Shown here: positions 34,041-42,891 of the stretch, piece after piece
Numbering within the stretch: the stretch's first letter is position 1
How the letters are laid out: every line of letters begins with the position of its first letter
Assembly: GCA_947599875.1 (NCBI GenBank)
Contig: CANQFV010000010.1
Span: forward strand, 1 to 64,000
Reading direction: 5' to 3'
Length of the DNA stretch: 64,000 nucleotides
From: an uncultured Oscillospiraceae bacterium
GTDB taxonomy: Bacteria; Bacillota; Clostridia; Oscillospirales; Oscillospiraceae
Translations under genes and position numbers: made by a program
The notes under the pieces: generated by a model
Databases searched by the model: none
Told to the model about the DNA's origin: nothing
What the model saw: the letters and a program-made list of their open reading frames with translations, nothing else

Positions 34041-36530
34041 TCATTTCGACTTTAGCGCCGTGTTTGCGCGGACGAGGCGGAGAATACGGGAGGCGCTGCG
34101 CTTCAGGTCCTCGATTTTTACCGTCCCTGTCTCAAGACCCTTTGTAAGCGCCTCGATTTGGTCGGGCCTTCCGGGGCATACGAGGTCGCACTGGGCGGTG
34201 TGGGCCTTTTGCACGTTCCCGCTGACGGGGACCGTGGAATCGGCCCTGTCGGCCTTCATGGCGTCCCAGTCGCTCATTACAAGGCCCTTGAAGCCCCACT
34301 CACAGCGGAGCACCTTTACCAAAAGGTCATAGTTGTTGGTGCAGTAGACGCCGTTCACCTTGTTGTAGGCCGCCATGACGGTGCCGGGGGCGCTCTCCCG
34401 GACGGCGATCTCAAAGCCGCGAAGATAGAGCTCCCGTAAGGTCCGTTCGGACATGTTGGAGGAGGAGAAGTTCCGCTGCAGCTCGCAGTTATTGGCGGCG
34501 AAATGCTTGACGCTCATAAACTTGCCGGGGTGGGACTGGACGCCCCGGACGATGGCAGCGGCCATTTTGCCGGAAATCAGCGGGTCCTCGGAGTAATACT
34601 CGAATGTCCTTCCGCACAGGGGGTTGCGGTGGATGTTCATGCCCGGAGCCAGCCATACGGTGACGCCGAAGGTTTCCATCTCCGCGCCCACGGCACGTCC
34701 AACCTCCTCCAAAAGTGCCTCATCGAAGCTCTGGGCCAGAAGCTGACTGCAGGGCCATGCGGTGGCGTACTGATAGTGGACAGTCCCATCCTCCGGCTTT
34801 GCCATCTGGCTCATAAGGGCCATCCGGGAAAAGCCAAAGAGATACCGTTTGTACGCCTCCATTGTTTCAGGGACACGGGCGGCCTTAACGGAGCCGTCCG
34901 GCATCTCCACCACCTGACTTGTGAGGTTCAGGCCCGCCGGCCCGTCAGAGAGGATGACATTGGGTATCCCCAGGGTGTCATAGAGCGCCGGCGTTGTTGT
35001 GCCCGACGCGCCCATGGCCATGACCTGGAGCTGCTTGTTGCTGGTGCCGCCGCCCACCACCAGCGTTATCAGCTCCTCCGGCGTCATGGCCTCCACCAGC
35101 GCGTCAATGGGCTCCTCCGGGACGTCGTAGGTGTGCAGAATCGGTTCGGGGAGATACGAATCCAAAGAAACGCAAGGCAACGCGGAGAGCTCCTCAATCG
35201 GCCTTTGGGGAGGCGTGATCTCGCAAATCTCATGCCGGGGCGGGCAGACGTTGACGCACTGCTCCAAAAGCGCCTCGTCGGAGAGCGTCAGGACCGCGAC
35301 AGGTAAGGTGTTGTCAGAGGAACTACCCAGCCGCAGGACATATTCGCCCATCCGCAGCACCCAGGCGGCCTTTTCCTCGTCATAGGAGGCCAGTTCCCGC
35401 AGGGGAACGCGCACGGTAAGCTCCTCGTCCTCGCCGGGAGCGAGGGCCTTTGTTTTCGCAAAGCCCACGAGCCTTTTCCCCTCCGCGCCTGTCTTCCCGA
35501 AGGGCACGGTGGCATAGAGCTGTGCCGTCTCACGCCCGGAGACGGTGCCGGTGTTTTTGACGAGAGCCTTGAGCGTTACGCAACCGCGCTCCGGCATCAG
35601 GCCCATAAAGCCAATGTCAAAGCTTGTATAGCTCAAACCAAAGCCAAAGGCATACCGGGGCTTGACTCCGAAGCTGTCAAAGAAGCGGTAGCCCACATAG
35701 ATGCCCTCGTTGTACTCCTGATTGTGGGGGTCGCCGCCCAAATAGGAGTAGGTGGTATTGGAGGGAATGTCCTCAAATTTATAGGCCCAGGAGGTGGCAA
35801 GTTTCCCGGAGAAATTCACCTTTCCCGAAAGCACGTCCGCCAGGGCGTTTCCGCCCTCCTCGCCGCCCTGGACGAAGTAAACAAGGGCGCTGACGTGGAG
35901 GGTATCCAGGAAGCTTACGTCGATGACACCTCCGGCGTTGATGATGACGATGAAGTTCTTATAGGCATTAGACACAAATTCAAGGTTCTCCCGCTCCACA
36001 TCGTCAAGCCGGTAATCTCCCTGCTCGTCCCGGCGGTCGTTGCCCTCTCCGGCCTGACGTGCCAAGACGTAGATGGCCGTATCGCAGGCAGAGGACTCCA
36101 CATCCTCCCGCATCACGGGGATGCCAGTGGGGTGGCGGAAGGGCGGAATCATGCCGAGAATTTTGTGGAACTCCTGGATACCCTCCACCTTTTTCTCCAT
36201 GGCCTGTCGGTATTCCTCATAGGTATCGGCGTAAAATTTGTCGAAGCGGTCAAGCCAGCCCTTCGTTGTGATCTCAAAGCCGGCGGCCTCCAAACCCTGG
36301 GCCACGGTGACGGAGTACCGCTCCCGCACAGCGCCGGAGCCTGTGCCGCCCTTGACGGTCATCCGGGCCCCGGAGCCGTAGAGGGCGATCTTCTTCTCCT
36401 TGAGCGGCAGAACGCCGTCGTTTTCCAACAGTACAAAGCCCTCGGCGGCAGCGCGGCGGGCCAGTGCGCGGTTTTCAAGCTCCTGCTTTGACGGGGTAGG
36501 ATCGGTCCCGCCCATAATGATCTTCTTCAT
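34041..36530 (-). CDS. GH3 glycosidase with swapped domain order
   Basis: The 829-residue enzyme carries the GH3 C-terminal alpha/beta sandwich first (FVLLENDGVLPL, AGEGNDRR at about 160-165), then a fibronectin-III-like domain (ending near 420), and then the TIM barrel, the reverse of the usual order. The nucleophile is D754 in GLVMSDWDAM. GKFMSVKHFAANN and SDGPAGL are typical barrel motifs. This order is known from some rumen and gut Clostridial beta-glucosidases. It has no signal peptide and acts on imported glycosides. AGGAGG precedes the ATG. Confidence 0.9.
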   Translation of the reverse strand: MKKIIMGGTDPTPSKQELENRALARRAAAEGFVLLENDGVLPLKEKKIALYGSGARMTVKGGTGSGAVRERYSVTVAQGLEAAGFEITTKGWLDRFDKFYADTYEEYRQAMEKKVEGIQEFHKILGMIPPFRHPTGIPVMREDVESSACDTAIYVLARQAGEGNDRRDEQGDYRLDDVERENLEFVSNAYKNFIVIINAGGVIDVSFLDTLHVSALVYFVQGGEEGGNALADVLSGKVNFSGKLATSWAYKFEDIPSNTTYSYLGGDPHNQEYNEGIYVGYRFFDSFGVKPRYAFGFGLSYTSFDIGFMGLMPERGCVTLKALVKNTGTVSGRETAQLYATVPFGKTGAEGKRLVGFAKTKALAPGEDEELTVRVPLRELASYDEEKAAWVLRMGEYVLRLGSSSDNTLPVAVLTLSDEALLEQCVNVCPPRHEICEITPPQRPIEELSALPCVSLDSYLPEPILHTYDVPEEPIDALVEAMTPEELITLVVGGGTSNKQLQVMAMGASGTTTPALYDTLGIPNVILSDGPAGLNLTSQVVEMPDGSVKAARVPETMEAYKRYLFGFSRMALMSQMAKPEDGTVHYQYATAWPCSQLLAQSFDEALLEEVGRAVGAEMETFGVTVWLAPGMNIHRNPLCGRTFEYYSEDPLISGKMAAAIVRGVQSHPGKFMSVKHFAANNCELQRNFSSSNMSERTLRELYLRGFEIAVRESAPGTVMAAYNKVNGVYCTNNYDLLVKVLRCEWGFKGLVMSDWDAMKADRADSTVPVSGNVQKAHTAQCDLVCPGRPDQIEALTKGLETGTVKIEDLKRSASRILRLVRANTALKSK

Positions 36531-36559
36531 AGCGGCCTCCTAAATTCAAATTTGTCAAA

Positions 36560-36597
36560 TGAGGTCATGCGCGTAGGCTGATGCGCGCATGACCTCA
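36560..36597 (-). terminator. Hairpin between the repeat lipoprotein and the GH3 gene
   Basis: Perfect 14-bp arms (36560-36573 and 36584-36597) around 10 nt. On the minus strand the stem is followed by ATTTGACAAATTT. It would end the lipoprotein transcript before the co-oriented GH3 gene. Confidence 0.75.
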
Positions 36598-36624
36598 AAG
36601 AGAGAGGGATCGCTGTTAATTGTT

Positions 36625-38115
36625 TTATTTCTGGAGGGTGAGGGTGGTGTCCACATCGCCCACCGTGGTCCCGGCGACCTTGAGCTGTACGGTCATGGTG
36701 CCTGTTCCGTCCACAGAGGAGTCCACGGGATCGAGGCCATCAAAGGCAAAGTGGAAGGTGTAGCCCTCCAGCTCATAAGTACCGGCGGCGATTTCCATGG
36801 AGTTGCCTGCCACGGACATGGTGGCGGAGCAGGTGTTGTCGGAGTAGAGATTGAGGACCACATCCGCGTCCACGCCGTAGGACTCAATGTGATGGGTGCC
36901 GGTGAAGGTGTAGACAAGGTCGGGCTCGCCCTTCTGGAGGGTGAGGGTAGTGTCCACATCGCCCACCGTGGTCCCGGCGACCTTGAGCTGTACGGTCATG
37001 GTGCCTGTTCCGTCCACGGAGGAGTCCACGGGATCGAGGCCGTTAAAGGCGAAGTGGAAGGTGTAGCCATCCAGCTCATACGCGCCGGAAGCGATCTCCA
37101 TGGAGTTGCCGGCCACAGACATGGTAGCGGAACAGGTGTTGTCGGAGTAGAGATTGAGGACCACATCCGCATCCACGCCGTAGGAGTCGATATGGTGCGT
37201 GCCCGTGAAGGTGTAGACTACCTCGGCGACATTGCCGGCAGCGCTCATGGAAATGGCTTCGCCGCCGTCGGGGGTGTAGGTGCAGGTGAGCTTGTCAGCG
37301 GAGACGGAGACCTTGGCGCCGGTATCCAGACTGTCGTCAGGGGTCAGGGTGAAGTCGAGACCGCCGTCGGCGTTCTTTTCCACGGTCCAGGTGCCCTCGA
37401 TCATCGCGCCTACAAGGTCGGTATAGGTCCTGTTGTGGTTGATCTGGAGGGTGGAGGTGACCTCATCGTCGGCGACAAAGCTCAGGAACGGGACGCCCAG
37501 TTCCCCTTCATAGGCGGTGGGCTTGGAGTTTTCCGTGTCGTGGAGGTAATAGACTGTGCCGGAGCCGGAGGCGTAGATGGGGTCTCCCTCATCCATGGTG
37601 TTGTAGAGGATGTCGCCGTCGTAGCCGACCTTGCCAAGCTCGTTGCCGTCCCAGTCAAAGAAGGTCACGGTGTAGGGGGCTGTGCCGGGCGTAGGTTCCG
37701 CGCCCGGAGTCTCCTTGGTGGCGCGGTCAGGGAAGCAGGCGTAGTCGCAGGGGACCTTCTCCACGGTGTAGGTCCCGGCAATCAGCGTGCGGTTGTTGTT
37801 GAGACCGGCGCAGAACACGGCGCCCAACACCGGGTCGGGCTCATAGAAATGGAAGTAGTGGACGAATTCGCCGTACCCCTCGGCGGTGAAGGCATGATAA
37901 TAGTAACCTTCGGTGATCATGGTGAGGGGATCGGTGGAGGGGGCGGGGGGCTCGGTCCCATCAGGTTCGGTGCCGCCGGGAGTGGTGCCGGAAGGGGTTG
38001 TGCCACCAGGTTCACTGCCGGTAGACGCAGGCGGCTCCTTATCCCCGCCGCAGGCCGCGAGCCCCAGACATAGGGCAAGAACGAGAAGCAAGCAAAGTAT
38101 TCCGCGCTTTTTCAT
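36625..38115 (-). CDS. Repeat-containing surface lipoprotein
   Basis: This 496-residue protein has a lipoprotein signal (LGLAAC, Cys22) and a Thr/Pro/Gly-rich spacer (about 28-65). A beta-rich region follows, then two almost identical 96-residue domains at the C-terminus (VYTFTGTHHIxSYGVDADV to TTLTLQK). Each domain looks like a small beta-barrel or lipocalin-like sandwich (TMSVAGNSMEI, YTFHFAF). No enzyme motif is visible; binding of a glycan or another surface ligand is a guess. AAGGAGG precedes the ATG. Its neighbours are sugar enzymes. Confidence 0.75.
   Translation of the reverse strand: MKKRGILCLLLVLALCLGLAACGGDKEPPASTGSEPGGTTPSGTTPGGTEPDGTEPPAPSTDPLTMITEGYYYHAFTAEGYGEFVHYFHFYEPDPVLGAVFCAGLNNNRTLIAGTYTVEKVPCDYACFPDRATKETPGAEPTPGTAPYTVTFFDWDGNELGKVGYDGDILYNTMDEGDPIYASGSGTVYYLHDTENSKPTAYEGELGVPFLSFVADDEVTSTLQINHNRTYTDLVGAMIEGTWTVEKNADGGLDFTLTPDDSLDTGAKVSVSADKLTCTYTPDGGEAISMSAAGNVAEVVYTFTGTHHIDSYGVDADVVLNLYSDNTCSATMSVAGNSMEIASGAYELDGYTFHFAFNGLDPVDSSVDGTGTMTVQLKVAGTTVGDVDTTLTLQKGEPDLVYTFTGTHHIESYGVDADVVLNLYSDNTCSATMSVAGNSMEIAAGTYELEGYTFHFAFDGLDPVDSSVDGTGTMTVQLKVAGTTVGDVDTTLTLQK
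36628..37218 (-). repeat. Two near-identical 288-bp tandem repeats
   Basis: Copies at 36628-36915 and 36931-37218 are separated by 15 bp (period 303 bp). They differ at only a few codons (for example Asp/Glu and Asn/Asp exchanges), which implies a recent duplication or ongoing gene conversion. Confidence 0.9.
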
Positions 38116-38414
38116 GTTGTTTCCTCCTTAAAATTGATTGAAAGATCCTTTCACGTAAGGCATAAAAATATGCCCTCAAGATGCCTATATTGTACCGCAT
38201 CCTTTTCGTTCGTGTAGTACGGCGGTTAGATGTTTTGTTCATTCTTTCGCTTGCTTTTACAAAAAAACGGATTTTTTTGTTGATTGCGCCGAAAGGAAAC
38301 GTCACTAATGACTGTATGCCGTCGCAAATTGACGGCTTGCCGTGGGGAACGGTGAGCAGATATAATATTTTATAAGGTTAAAAGGACAATTATAGGTGAG
38401 GAGGCGGCCGAGGC
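38116..38414. promoter_or_regulatory. Divergent regulatory region
   Basis: No gene fits in this 299-bp stretch. For the plus strand TTGCCG (38337-38342) and TATAAT (38361-38366) have an 18-nt spacer. An inverted repeat GCCGTC/GACGGC (38318-38323, 38331-38336) abuts the -35. On the minus side a small hairpin GGCATA/TATGCC (38160-38175) lies in the leader of the lipoprotein gene; its promoter is not clear. Confidence 0.5.
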
Positions 38415-39776
38415 GTGGATAAAGAGGCCAGAACGAGGATATTCGACGAGAGCTCCGCTTTGGGGCTTCTCATCAAGCTCAGTTTTCCGACAGTAATCAC
38501 AACCATGATCATGTTGGTGTACAACCTGGCGGACATCTTTTTTATCGGTAAGACCCACGACGGACTCCAGGTAACGGCGGTGTCCCTGTGTTCACCGGTT
38601 TTTTCGCTTCTGTCAGGCGTGGGGATGCTCTTTGGCAACGGCGGCTGCATCCGATGCTCTACCCTGTTGGGGGAGAGGAAATTTGAGGACGTCCGTCGTG
38701 TCAGCGCCTTTTGCGTGTGGGGATCGGTGGTGACCGGCGTGATCCTCTCCGCGGGGATGCTCCTTTTCAGGGACGGGCTCATGGAGCTTTTGGGTGCCTC
38801 TCAGGATACCTGGGAATACACACAGGGGTATCTCACCGTCATGCTTCTGGGCGTGCCGCTGATGCTGTTCACGCAGGCCATGTCCAGCCTCCTCCGGGCG
38901 GACGGGGAGGTGCGCTCGCCCATGTACGGCAATATCATCGGTTCCGTCACGAACATCGCCCTGGACCCGGTATTCATTTTGTGGTTCCATTGGGGCGTCC
39001 GGGGCGCGGCTTTTGCCACGGTCATCGCCAACGCCATCAACTGCCTGTGGCTCGTGGGTATACTCCGGCGCAAGAGAGAGGTGTTTTCGGCAGATCCCCG
39101 GCTCATTACCCCGAAATGGCGCTTCACCGGTGCTGTACTGCTTCTGGGAGTGCCCATGATGGTGAGCACGCTCCTTTCCAGCTTCTCCGGGGTCCTGACC
39201 AACCGCTTTCTCGGAAACGCCGACGACCTGCTCATCGCCGCCAACGGCGTCTCCTCAAAGCTTCGTATGATCGTGACTATGCTGGTCATGGGAATCTGCA
39301 TGGGTGTGCAGCCGGCCATCTCATATTTTCACGGGGCGAAAGAGCATGAAAAGCTCCGTGGGATCGTCCGCGTCACCGCTGTTACCACCACGACCATCGG
39401 CGTCATACTGTCTGTGGCCTTTTATGTCTTCCGGGACGGCGTGATCGCGGCTTTCATCGACGACGGCTCCGTGGTGGCCTACGGAAGTCAGATGATCCTG
39501 GGTACCATGATCAGCGGGCCGGTCCAGGGTATCTATCAGCTGTGTACCTCCTATCTCCAGGCCACTGGCAGCGTGGGCCTCTCCACGCTTTTGGCTACCG
39601 CCCGTCAGGCCGTACATATCCCGCTTTTAGTGGTGGGGAATATATGGCTCGGGTTTATCGGCGTGGTCTATTCCTCCTCCATTGCCACTTTTATTTGCGT
39701 GGGGATAGGGATTTGGCTCTGCGCGCTCCACGCAAGGCGCATCCTCCGAAGGGAGAACGAAAATTTATCCAATTAA
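38415..39776 (+). CDS. MATE family efflux transporter
   Basis: The 453-residue protein has about 12 membrane segments in two related halves (LLIKLSFPTVITTMIMLVYN, then later GAVLLLGVPMMVSTLLSSF), as in MATE/NorM-type exporters. VYNLADIFFIG and NIIGSVTNIALDPVFI are typical. These pumps expel drugs or small metabolites with Na+ or H+. Translation starts at GTG 38415 after GAGGAGG. The gene has its own promoter and is not clearly part of the sugar operons. Confidence 0.9.
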   Translation: MDKEARTRIFDESSALGLLIKLSFPTVITTMIMLVYNLADIFFIGKTHDGLQVTAVSLCSPVFSLLSGVGMLFGNGGCIRCSTLLGERKFEDVRRVSAFCVWGSVVTGVILSAGMLLFRDGLMELLGASQDTWEYTQGYLTVMLLGVPLMLFTQAMSSLLRADGEVRSPMYGNIIGSVTNIALDPVFILWFHWGVRGAAFATVIANAINCLWLVGILRRKREVFSADPRLITPKWRFTGAVLLLGVPMMVSTLLSSFSGVLTNRFLGNADDLLIAANGVSSKLRMIVTMLVMGICMGVQPAISYFHGAKEHEKLRGIVRVTAVTTTTIGVILSVAFYVFRDGVIAAFIDDGSVVAYGSQMILGTMISGPVQGIYQLCTSYLQATGSVGLSTLLATARQAVHIPLLVVGNIWLGFIGVVYSSSIATFICVGIGIWLCALHARRILRRENENLSN

Positions 39777-39800
39777 CGTACGGCATCGCAACTAAACATA

Positions 39801-39829
39801 TTGCCAATACATTCCCCAAGGTATAAAAT
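39801..39829 (+). promoter_or_regulatory. Promoter of the hydroxyacid dehydrogenase gene
   Basis: TTGCCA (39801-39806) and TAAAAT (39824-39829) with a 17-nt spacer, then AGGAGG and the GTG start at 39857. Confidence 0.65.
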
Positions 39830-39856
39830 AAATGAAAAGGTATAGGAGGCAGAGCT

Positions 39857-40801
39857 GTGAATATCGTTATCATGGAATCTTTGGGCATTCCGGCCGGAGA
39901 ACTGAACGCGCTCAAGGCGCCCTTTGAGGCCCAGGGTCATGTGTTTCGGGAATATCCCCGGACGGCGGACCGCCCCACCCTCGTGGACGAGGCGAAGGAC
40001 GCCGACGTGATGATCCTGGCCAATATGCCTATGCCGGCCCAAGTAATCGACGCCTACCCGAAGCTTAAATTCGTGGATATCGCCTTCACCGGCGTGGACC
40101 ATGTGGCAATGGACGCGTTGAGAGCACGGGGCATCGCCGCCAGCAACGCATCGGGTTATTCAAACGAGGCAGTGGCGGAGCTGGGTATAGCCCTTGCATT
40201 GGGGCTTTTACGGAATATCCCCAAGGTTGAGGAACGCTGCCGTGAGGGCGGGACGAAGGACGGCCTTGTGGGGTGCGAGCTTCGCGGAAAGACCGTAGGC
40301 ATCGTGGGCCTTGGCAAGATAGGCCGCCGCGCCGCCGAGCTCTATCACGCCTTTGGATGCGAGATACTTGCCAGCAGTCGCTCCACACATCCCGACTGCC
40401 CGGAGTACGTGACGGAGGTGCCGCTGGAGGAGCTGTTGCGGCGAGCGGATGTAGTGGCGCTCCATTGCCCCCTCAACGACTCCACCCGCGGCATGATCGA
40501 CAAAGAGGCTCTGGCGCTGATGAAGCCTACGGCGGTACTTCTCAATTTGGCACGAGGTCCAGTTGTGGTCTCGGCGGATTTGGCGGAGGCCCTGAACGCG
40601 GGAACTATCGCCGGAGCCGGTATCGACGTTTTTGATGTAGAGCCGCCCCTTCCCGCTGGGGAGCCGCTTCTTCACGCAAAAAACTGCATTCTCACGCCCC
40701 ATGTGGCCTTCGCTACTAAGGAGTCCATGAGTCTGCGGGCGGGGATCGTTTTTGAGAATCTTCGCGCCTGGATGGACGGGGCGCAGATCAACATTGTATA
40801 A
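39857..40801 (+). CDS. D-2-hydroxyacid dehydrogenase
   Basis: This 314-residue enzyme has the nucleotide-binding loop GLGKIG at residues 151-156 (within GIVGLGKIGRRAAE), the catalytic arginine in LNLARGPVV, an acidic residue in GIDVFDVEPP and the histidine in LTPHVAFAT. It interconverts a 2-hydroxyacid and a 2-keto acid with NAD(P). The next gene is a glycerate kinase, so glyoxylate/hydroxypyruvate reduction to glycolate or D-glycerate is a reasonable guess. Start is GTG. Confidence 0.88.
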   Translation: MNIVIMESLGIPAGELNALKAPFEAQGHVFREYPRTADRPTLVDEAKDADVMILANMPMPAQVIDAYPKLKFVDIAFTGVDHVAMDALRARGIAASNASGYSNEAVAELGIALALGLLRNIPKVEERCREGGTKDGLVGCELRGKTVGIVGLGKIGRRAAELYHAFGCEILASSRSTHPDCPEYVTEVPLEELLRRADVVALHCPLNDSTRGMIDKEALALMKPTAVLLNLARGPVVVSADLAEALNAGTIAGAGIDVFDVEPPLPAGEPLLHAKNCILTPHVAFATKESMSLRAGIVFENLRAWMDGAQINIV

Positions 40802-40827
40802 CTTTTTCATTTTTTCCCTCCTAAAAA

Positions 40828-40866
40828 GCGCGGGCCGGCCCAAAAGGACCGGCTTGCGCGATTTTG
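40828..40866 (+). terminator. Hairpin between dehydrogenase and glycerate kinase
   Basis: A GC-rich imperfect stem (about 40828-40840 with 40848-40860) around AAAA, followed by ATTTTGA. It may attenuate rather than stop transcription, because the kinase ribosome site lies directly after it. Confidence 0.5.
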
Positions 40867-40887
40867 ACGGCAGAAAGGAGCGCGGTT

Positions 40888-42126
40888 ATGGATATGCGGA
40901 CATCCCTGCGCCGCGATGCCCAGACGATCATTGCCGGGGCAATCGCAGCGGTCAGCCCGGAAGAGGCTGTCAAAAGGGCTCTTCGGGGGCGTACCTTCTT
41001 AGGGCGGCTCGTCCTTGTGGCGGCGGGTAAGGCGGCCTGGTCCATGGCCAGAGCCGCCCACGAGATGTTAAAGGAGCGCGTGGACACCGGTATCGTCATC
41101 ACAAAATACGGTCATGTCATGGGACCGATAGGGGAGTACGAGCTTATCGAGGCGGGCCACCCGGTGCCGGACGGGAATTCCTTTGCCGGGACCACGCGGG
41201 CGCTGGAGCTTGTCGGGGGGCTCACGCCGGAGGACACCGTCATCTTCCTTTTATCCGGCGGTGGCAGCGCGCTTTTTGAGGTCCCTCTCGTTTCTGAGCA
41301 GGAGTTGCGGGACATCACAAACCAGCTTCTGGCCTGCGGTGCCGAGATCCGGGAAATGAACACCGTCCGCAAGCGCCTCTCGGCGGTGAAAGGGGGGCGC
41401 TTTGCGCTGGCGTGTGCCCCGGCCAGAGTATATTCGGTCATCCTCAGTGACATCATCGGGGATCCCTTGGATATGATCGCTTCCGGGCCCACCGTTCCGG
41501 ACAAAAGCACCTGCGCCGAGGCCATGGCCGTTGTGAAAAAATATGGCCTTGTCCTGTCTGAACACGCCCTGGAGCTTTTAGCCCAGGAGACGCCAAAGGA
41601 GCTTTTCAACGTGGAAAACGCCGTCACCGGCAGCGTCAGGGAGCTCTGTGAGGCGACGGGACGGGAGTGCTCCGCATTGGGCTATGAGCCGGTGATCCTC
41701 ACAGATACGCTCTCCTGTCAGGCACGGGAGGCAGGGAGCTTCCTGGGAAGCGTGGCCCGCACCCACGCGGGAGGTGGAAGGAAGCTTGCCTTCATCGCGG
41801 GAGGGGAGACGGTGGTGAAGCTCACGGGCCATGGCCTTGGCGGGCGGAATCAGGAACTGGCCCTGGCAGCGGCGGAGGAGATAGCGGGCCTTGACTGCGC
41901 AGTATTCAGCGTGGGAAGCGACGGCACTGACGGTCCCACTGACGCCGCCGGAGGCTATGTGGACGGCGGTACTCTGTCCGCCCTCAAAGCGGCGGGGCTG
42001 GATCTCCACACGGTGCTGGAGGACAACGACGCCTACCACGCCCTGAAGGCGGCGGACGGTCTTATTATCACGGGTCCCACCGGCACCAACGTCAACGACG
42101 TGGCCGTAGTTCTGGTGAACGGTTAA
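40888..42126 (+). CDS. Glycerate 2-kinase (GckA/TtuD type)
   Basis: The 412-residue protein is a MOFRL-type (DUF4147) glycerate kinase that makes 2-phosphoglycerate. It has VAAGKAAWSMARAA, the FLLSGGGSALFEVP loop, LSDIIGDPLDMIASGPTVPD and GHGLGGRNQELALAAA near the end. AAAGGAG 7 nt before ATG 40888 decides the start; an upstream TTG would precede the ribosome site. With the GarR-type reductase at 61302 it would complete tartronate semialdehyde to glycerate to 2-phosphoglycerate. Confidence 0.9.
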   Translation: MDMRTSLRRDAQTIIAGAIAAVSPEEAVKRALRGRTFLGRLVLVAAGKAAWSMARAAHEMLKERVDTGIVITKYGHVMGPIGEYELIEAGHPVPDGNSFAGTTRALELVGGLTPEDTVIFLLSGGGSALFEVPLVSEQELRDITNQLLACGAEIREMNTVRKRLSAVKGGRFALACAPARVYSVILSDIIGDPLDMIASGPTVPDKSTCAEAMAVVKKYGLVLSEHALELLAQETPKELFNVENAVTGSVRELCEATGRECSALGYEPVILTDTLSCQAREAGSFLGSVARTHAGGGRKLAFIAGGETVVKLTGHGLGGRNQELALAAAEEIAGLDCAVFSVGSDGTDGPTDAAGGYVDGGTLSALKAAGLDLHTVLEDNDAYHALKAADGLIITGPTGTNVNDVAVVLVNG

Positions 42127-42131
42127 ACGTC

Positions 42132-42800
42132 ATGGAGAAGCTGAAGGAGACTCTTAAAACCGTAAGAGAGCGGTTTTTGACAGATTTTCGTTTCCGCGCC
42201 GGGGTTTTCCTTGGAATAAATTTTTTTATCAATTTCCTGTATATCGTCATGAAGCTTGTATCCGGCATCTATTACAGGTCCGCCTGGTTTATCGCTCTGG
42301 CGGTTTATTATATCCTGCTTGCCCTGATACGTCTCATGCTTCTTCACCGTGTGAACACACGGGATGAGAGGATGGAGCTTCGCCGGTACAGGCTGTGCGG
42401 GATCATGTTGCTTCTGATGAATCAGGCGCTTGTGGGGATCATTGTCTTCATGGTCCATCAGAACAGGGGCTTTAACTATCCGGGTGTGCTGATCTACGCA
42501 ATGGCGCTTTATTCCTTTTACGCGGTTATTATGGCAACGATCAACGTGACAAGATCCCGGAGGCAAGAAAGCCCTGTGCTCTCCGCGGCAAAAGCGATAG
42601 ATTTTGTGGCCGCGCTGGTTTCCCTCCTGTCTCTGACCACGGCAATGCTTGCGCGCTTTGGCGGCGACGGTGACCCGATGTTCCGACGGGTCATTACCGC
42701 GTTAGAGGGCGGAGTTATTTGTGTGATCATGATCCTCATGGCAATATATATGATCGTCAGGGCCAGCAGGAAACTTAATAGGCTCTCCCGGGAAACATAG
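42132..42800 (+). CDS. Unknown membrane protein
   Basis: This 222-residue protein has about six hydrophobic segments (near 25-45, 52-70, 90-108, 117-135, 158-175 and 190-210) joined by basic loops (RVNTRDERMELRRYRL). No family motif is recognised. It follows the glycerate kinase by 5 nt with a weak ribosome site, so it is probably co-transcribed and translationally coupled. A transport or sensory role is possible but unsupported. Confidence 0.65.
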   Translation: MEKLKETLKTVRERFLTDFRFRAGVFLGINFFINFLYIVMKLVSGIYYRSAWFIALAVYYILLALIRLMLLHRVNTRDERMELRRYRLCGIMLLLMNQALVGIIVFMVHQNRGFNYPGVLIYAMALYSFYAVIMATINVTRSRRQESPVLSAAKAIDFVAALVSLLSLTTAMLARFGGDGDPMFRRVITALEGGVICVIMILMAIYMIVRASRKLNRLSRET

Positions 42801-42891
42801 AAAACGACATAGAGACATCCCGAAGACTTACGCGCTGAATGAAACGGTAAGTATCGCAATTAAGAGGAAAAATCACGAGGAGGGGAGAACT

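Noticed and set aside
36589..38073. 494-codon open frame antisense to the repeat lipoprotein
   Set aside because: The opposite strand has a lipoprotein signal, ribosome site and repeats; the antisense frame is a Gly/Val-rich shadow.
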